Source of the DNA: Larimichthys crocea
Lineage: Eukaryota; Chordata; Actinopteri; Sciaenidae
Assembly: GCF_000972845.2 (NCBI RefSeq)
Contig: NC_040016.1
Location: 743,798-807,797 of the forward strand
Length of the DNA stretch: 64,000 nt
Direction: 5' to 3'
Positions 63,301 to 64,000 of this stretch are shown here, one piece after another. Every line of letters begins with the position of its first letter. Within the stretch, counting starts at the first letter, position 1. Made by a program: the position numbers and the translations under genes. The notes under the pieces are model-generated. The model searched no databases, was not told the origin of the DNA, and saw only the letters and a program-made list of their open reading frames with translations.

Positions 63301-64000
63301 TGGGTACAGGAATGAGACAGTTAACTCTCGGCAGCAGAGCTGACAGAGCTGATTATAGCCATTGCTGCGTTAAGACGCTGACAACTGAACAGTGCTGCTG
63401 TCAGGGCTAGAGGGGATTATTGAATGTCGAGTGAAAAGTGGCAGATAAAAATCAAGCATCTTTATGGTATCATGATAATGAAATAATAAAAGAAATAATT
63501 AAAAAAGTTTTTTTTAACAGATGATTTTCTAATCATGCAAAACAAACCAGTAAAGGAAAAATATTGCTTTTAAAGTGTGGATACAAGCTCTTACCATGTG
63601 CACATTCAGAATGGTTTCAGCATGCCTACAGTCCACTTTATTGATTTAGTAAAAGCATTAGTCACAGCCTGTCCATCAGTGTACAGAACATAGTGGAAAG
63701 AAGGCATTTAAAAAGGCAATTAACTGTGTTGAACTGTGAAAGATACTATATGTTGCTCAGAAACGATGTTTGCTGTCTACAATGCACTCAGCTGAGGTGT
63801 TAGTAAGTAAGACGGGGGGGAAAATAATTGATTGGTTCTGCCAGATCAGGAGAAAAGAGTGCTTCAAGCTGTAAAGGCATCCAAATGTCTTTTGTATGCA
63901 AACAACGCCACACAAACACAAAAAAAATGTTTTTTTGTAGATCAATGCAGTCTCGAAACAGAAAAAAAATAAATATTTTGTTAGCAGAAACAATAACAAC

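Larger units (their letters stand above)
45496..64000 (-). other. Upstream intron of the copine gene (at least 18.5 kb)
   Basis: The first coding exon (expected to end in an ITVSCR-like motif with two bases of the Arg codon) was searched for on the minus strand and not found. The region has no obvious CpG-rich promoter. It carries a SINE split by a solo LTR, a second SINE, a candidate 8-bp-TSD element, a LINE tail, a dispersed repeat and microsatellites. Elsewhere (46400-50090, 51260-55020, 55250-59590, 60330-64000) only AT-rich sequence, purine tracts and short chance ORFs are visible. Confidence 0.65.

Overview
The window is vertebrate nuclear DNA, almost certainly from a ray-finned (percomorph-type) teleost. 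It is AT-rich, has short exons separated by long introns, and carries many dispersed repeats that look like teleost families: tRNA-derived SINEs, L2-like LINE fragments, MITEs, a solo LTR and many microsatellites. Nothing prokaryotic is present (no operons, no ribosome binding sites, no CRISPR).

One protein-coding gene is supported. It is a copine, best matched to copine-5 (cpne5), with copine-8 as the alternative paralog. It lies on the minus strand and fills at least positions 1-45495. Six consecutive coding exons join in one uninterrupted frame (367 nt): 45455-45495, 45079-45125, 39188-39291, 37083-37122, 33658-33734 and 1-58, the last cut by the window edge. They encode most of the first C2 domain (C2A) and the start of the second (C2B). 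The first coding exon and promoter were not found and probably lie beyond position 64000. The rest of C2B and the von Willebrand A-like domain lie beyond position 1.

Layout: 1-58 partial exon. 59-33657 is one 33.6 kb intron holding a tRNA-Ser-like copy next to a SINE, decayed LINE pieces, several teleost dispersed repeats, a 625-bp MITE with ~190-bp terminal inverted repeats (25673-26297), and a repeat cluster at 29.6-30.3 kb. 33658-39291 carries three exons, a hAT-like MITE and another dispersed repeat. 39292-45078 is a 5.8 kb intron. 45079-45495 holds two very short exons. 45496-64000 is the upstream intron, with a SINE split by a solo LTR just above exon 2, a further SINE, a candidate 8-bp-TSD element, a minus-strand LINE tail, a dispersed repeat and microsatellites.

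Nearly all recognisable retroelements lie on the plus strand, antisense to the copine gene. I see no wholly new biological system. The best new-looking items are the palindromic MITE with a transposase-like remnant, the exactly datable SINE/LTR nest, and the tRNA-Ser copy that looks as if CpG decay changed its anticodon.
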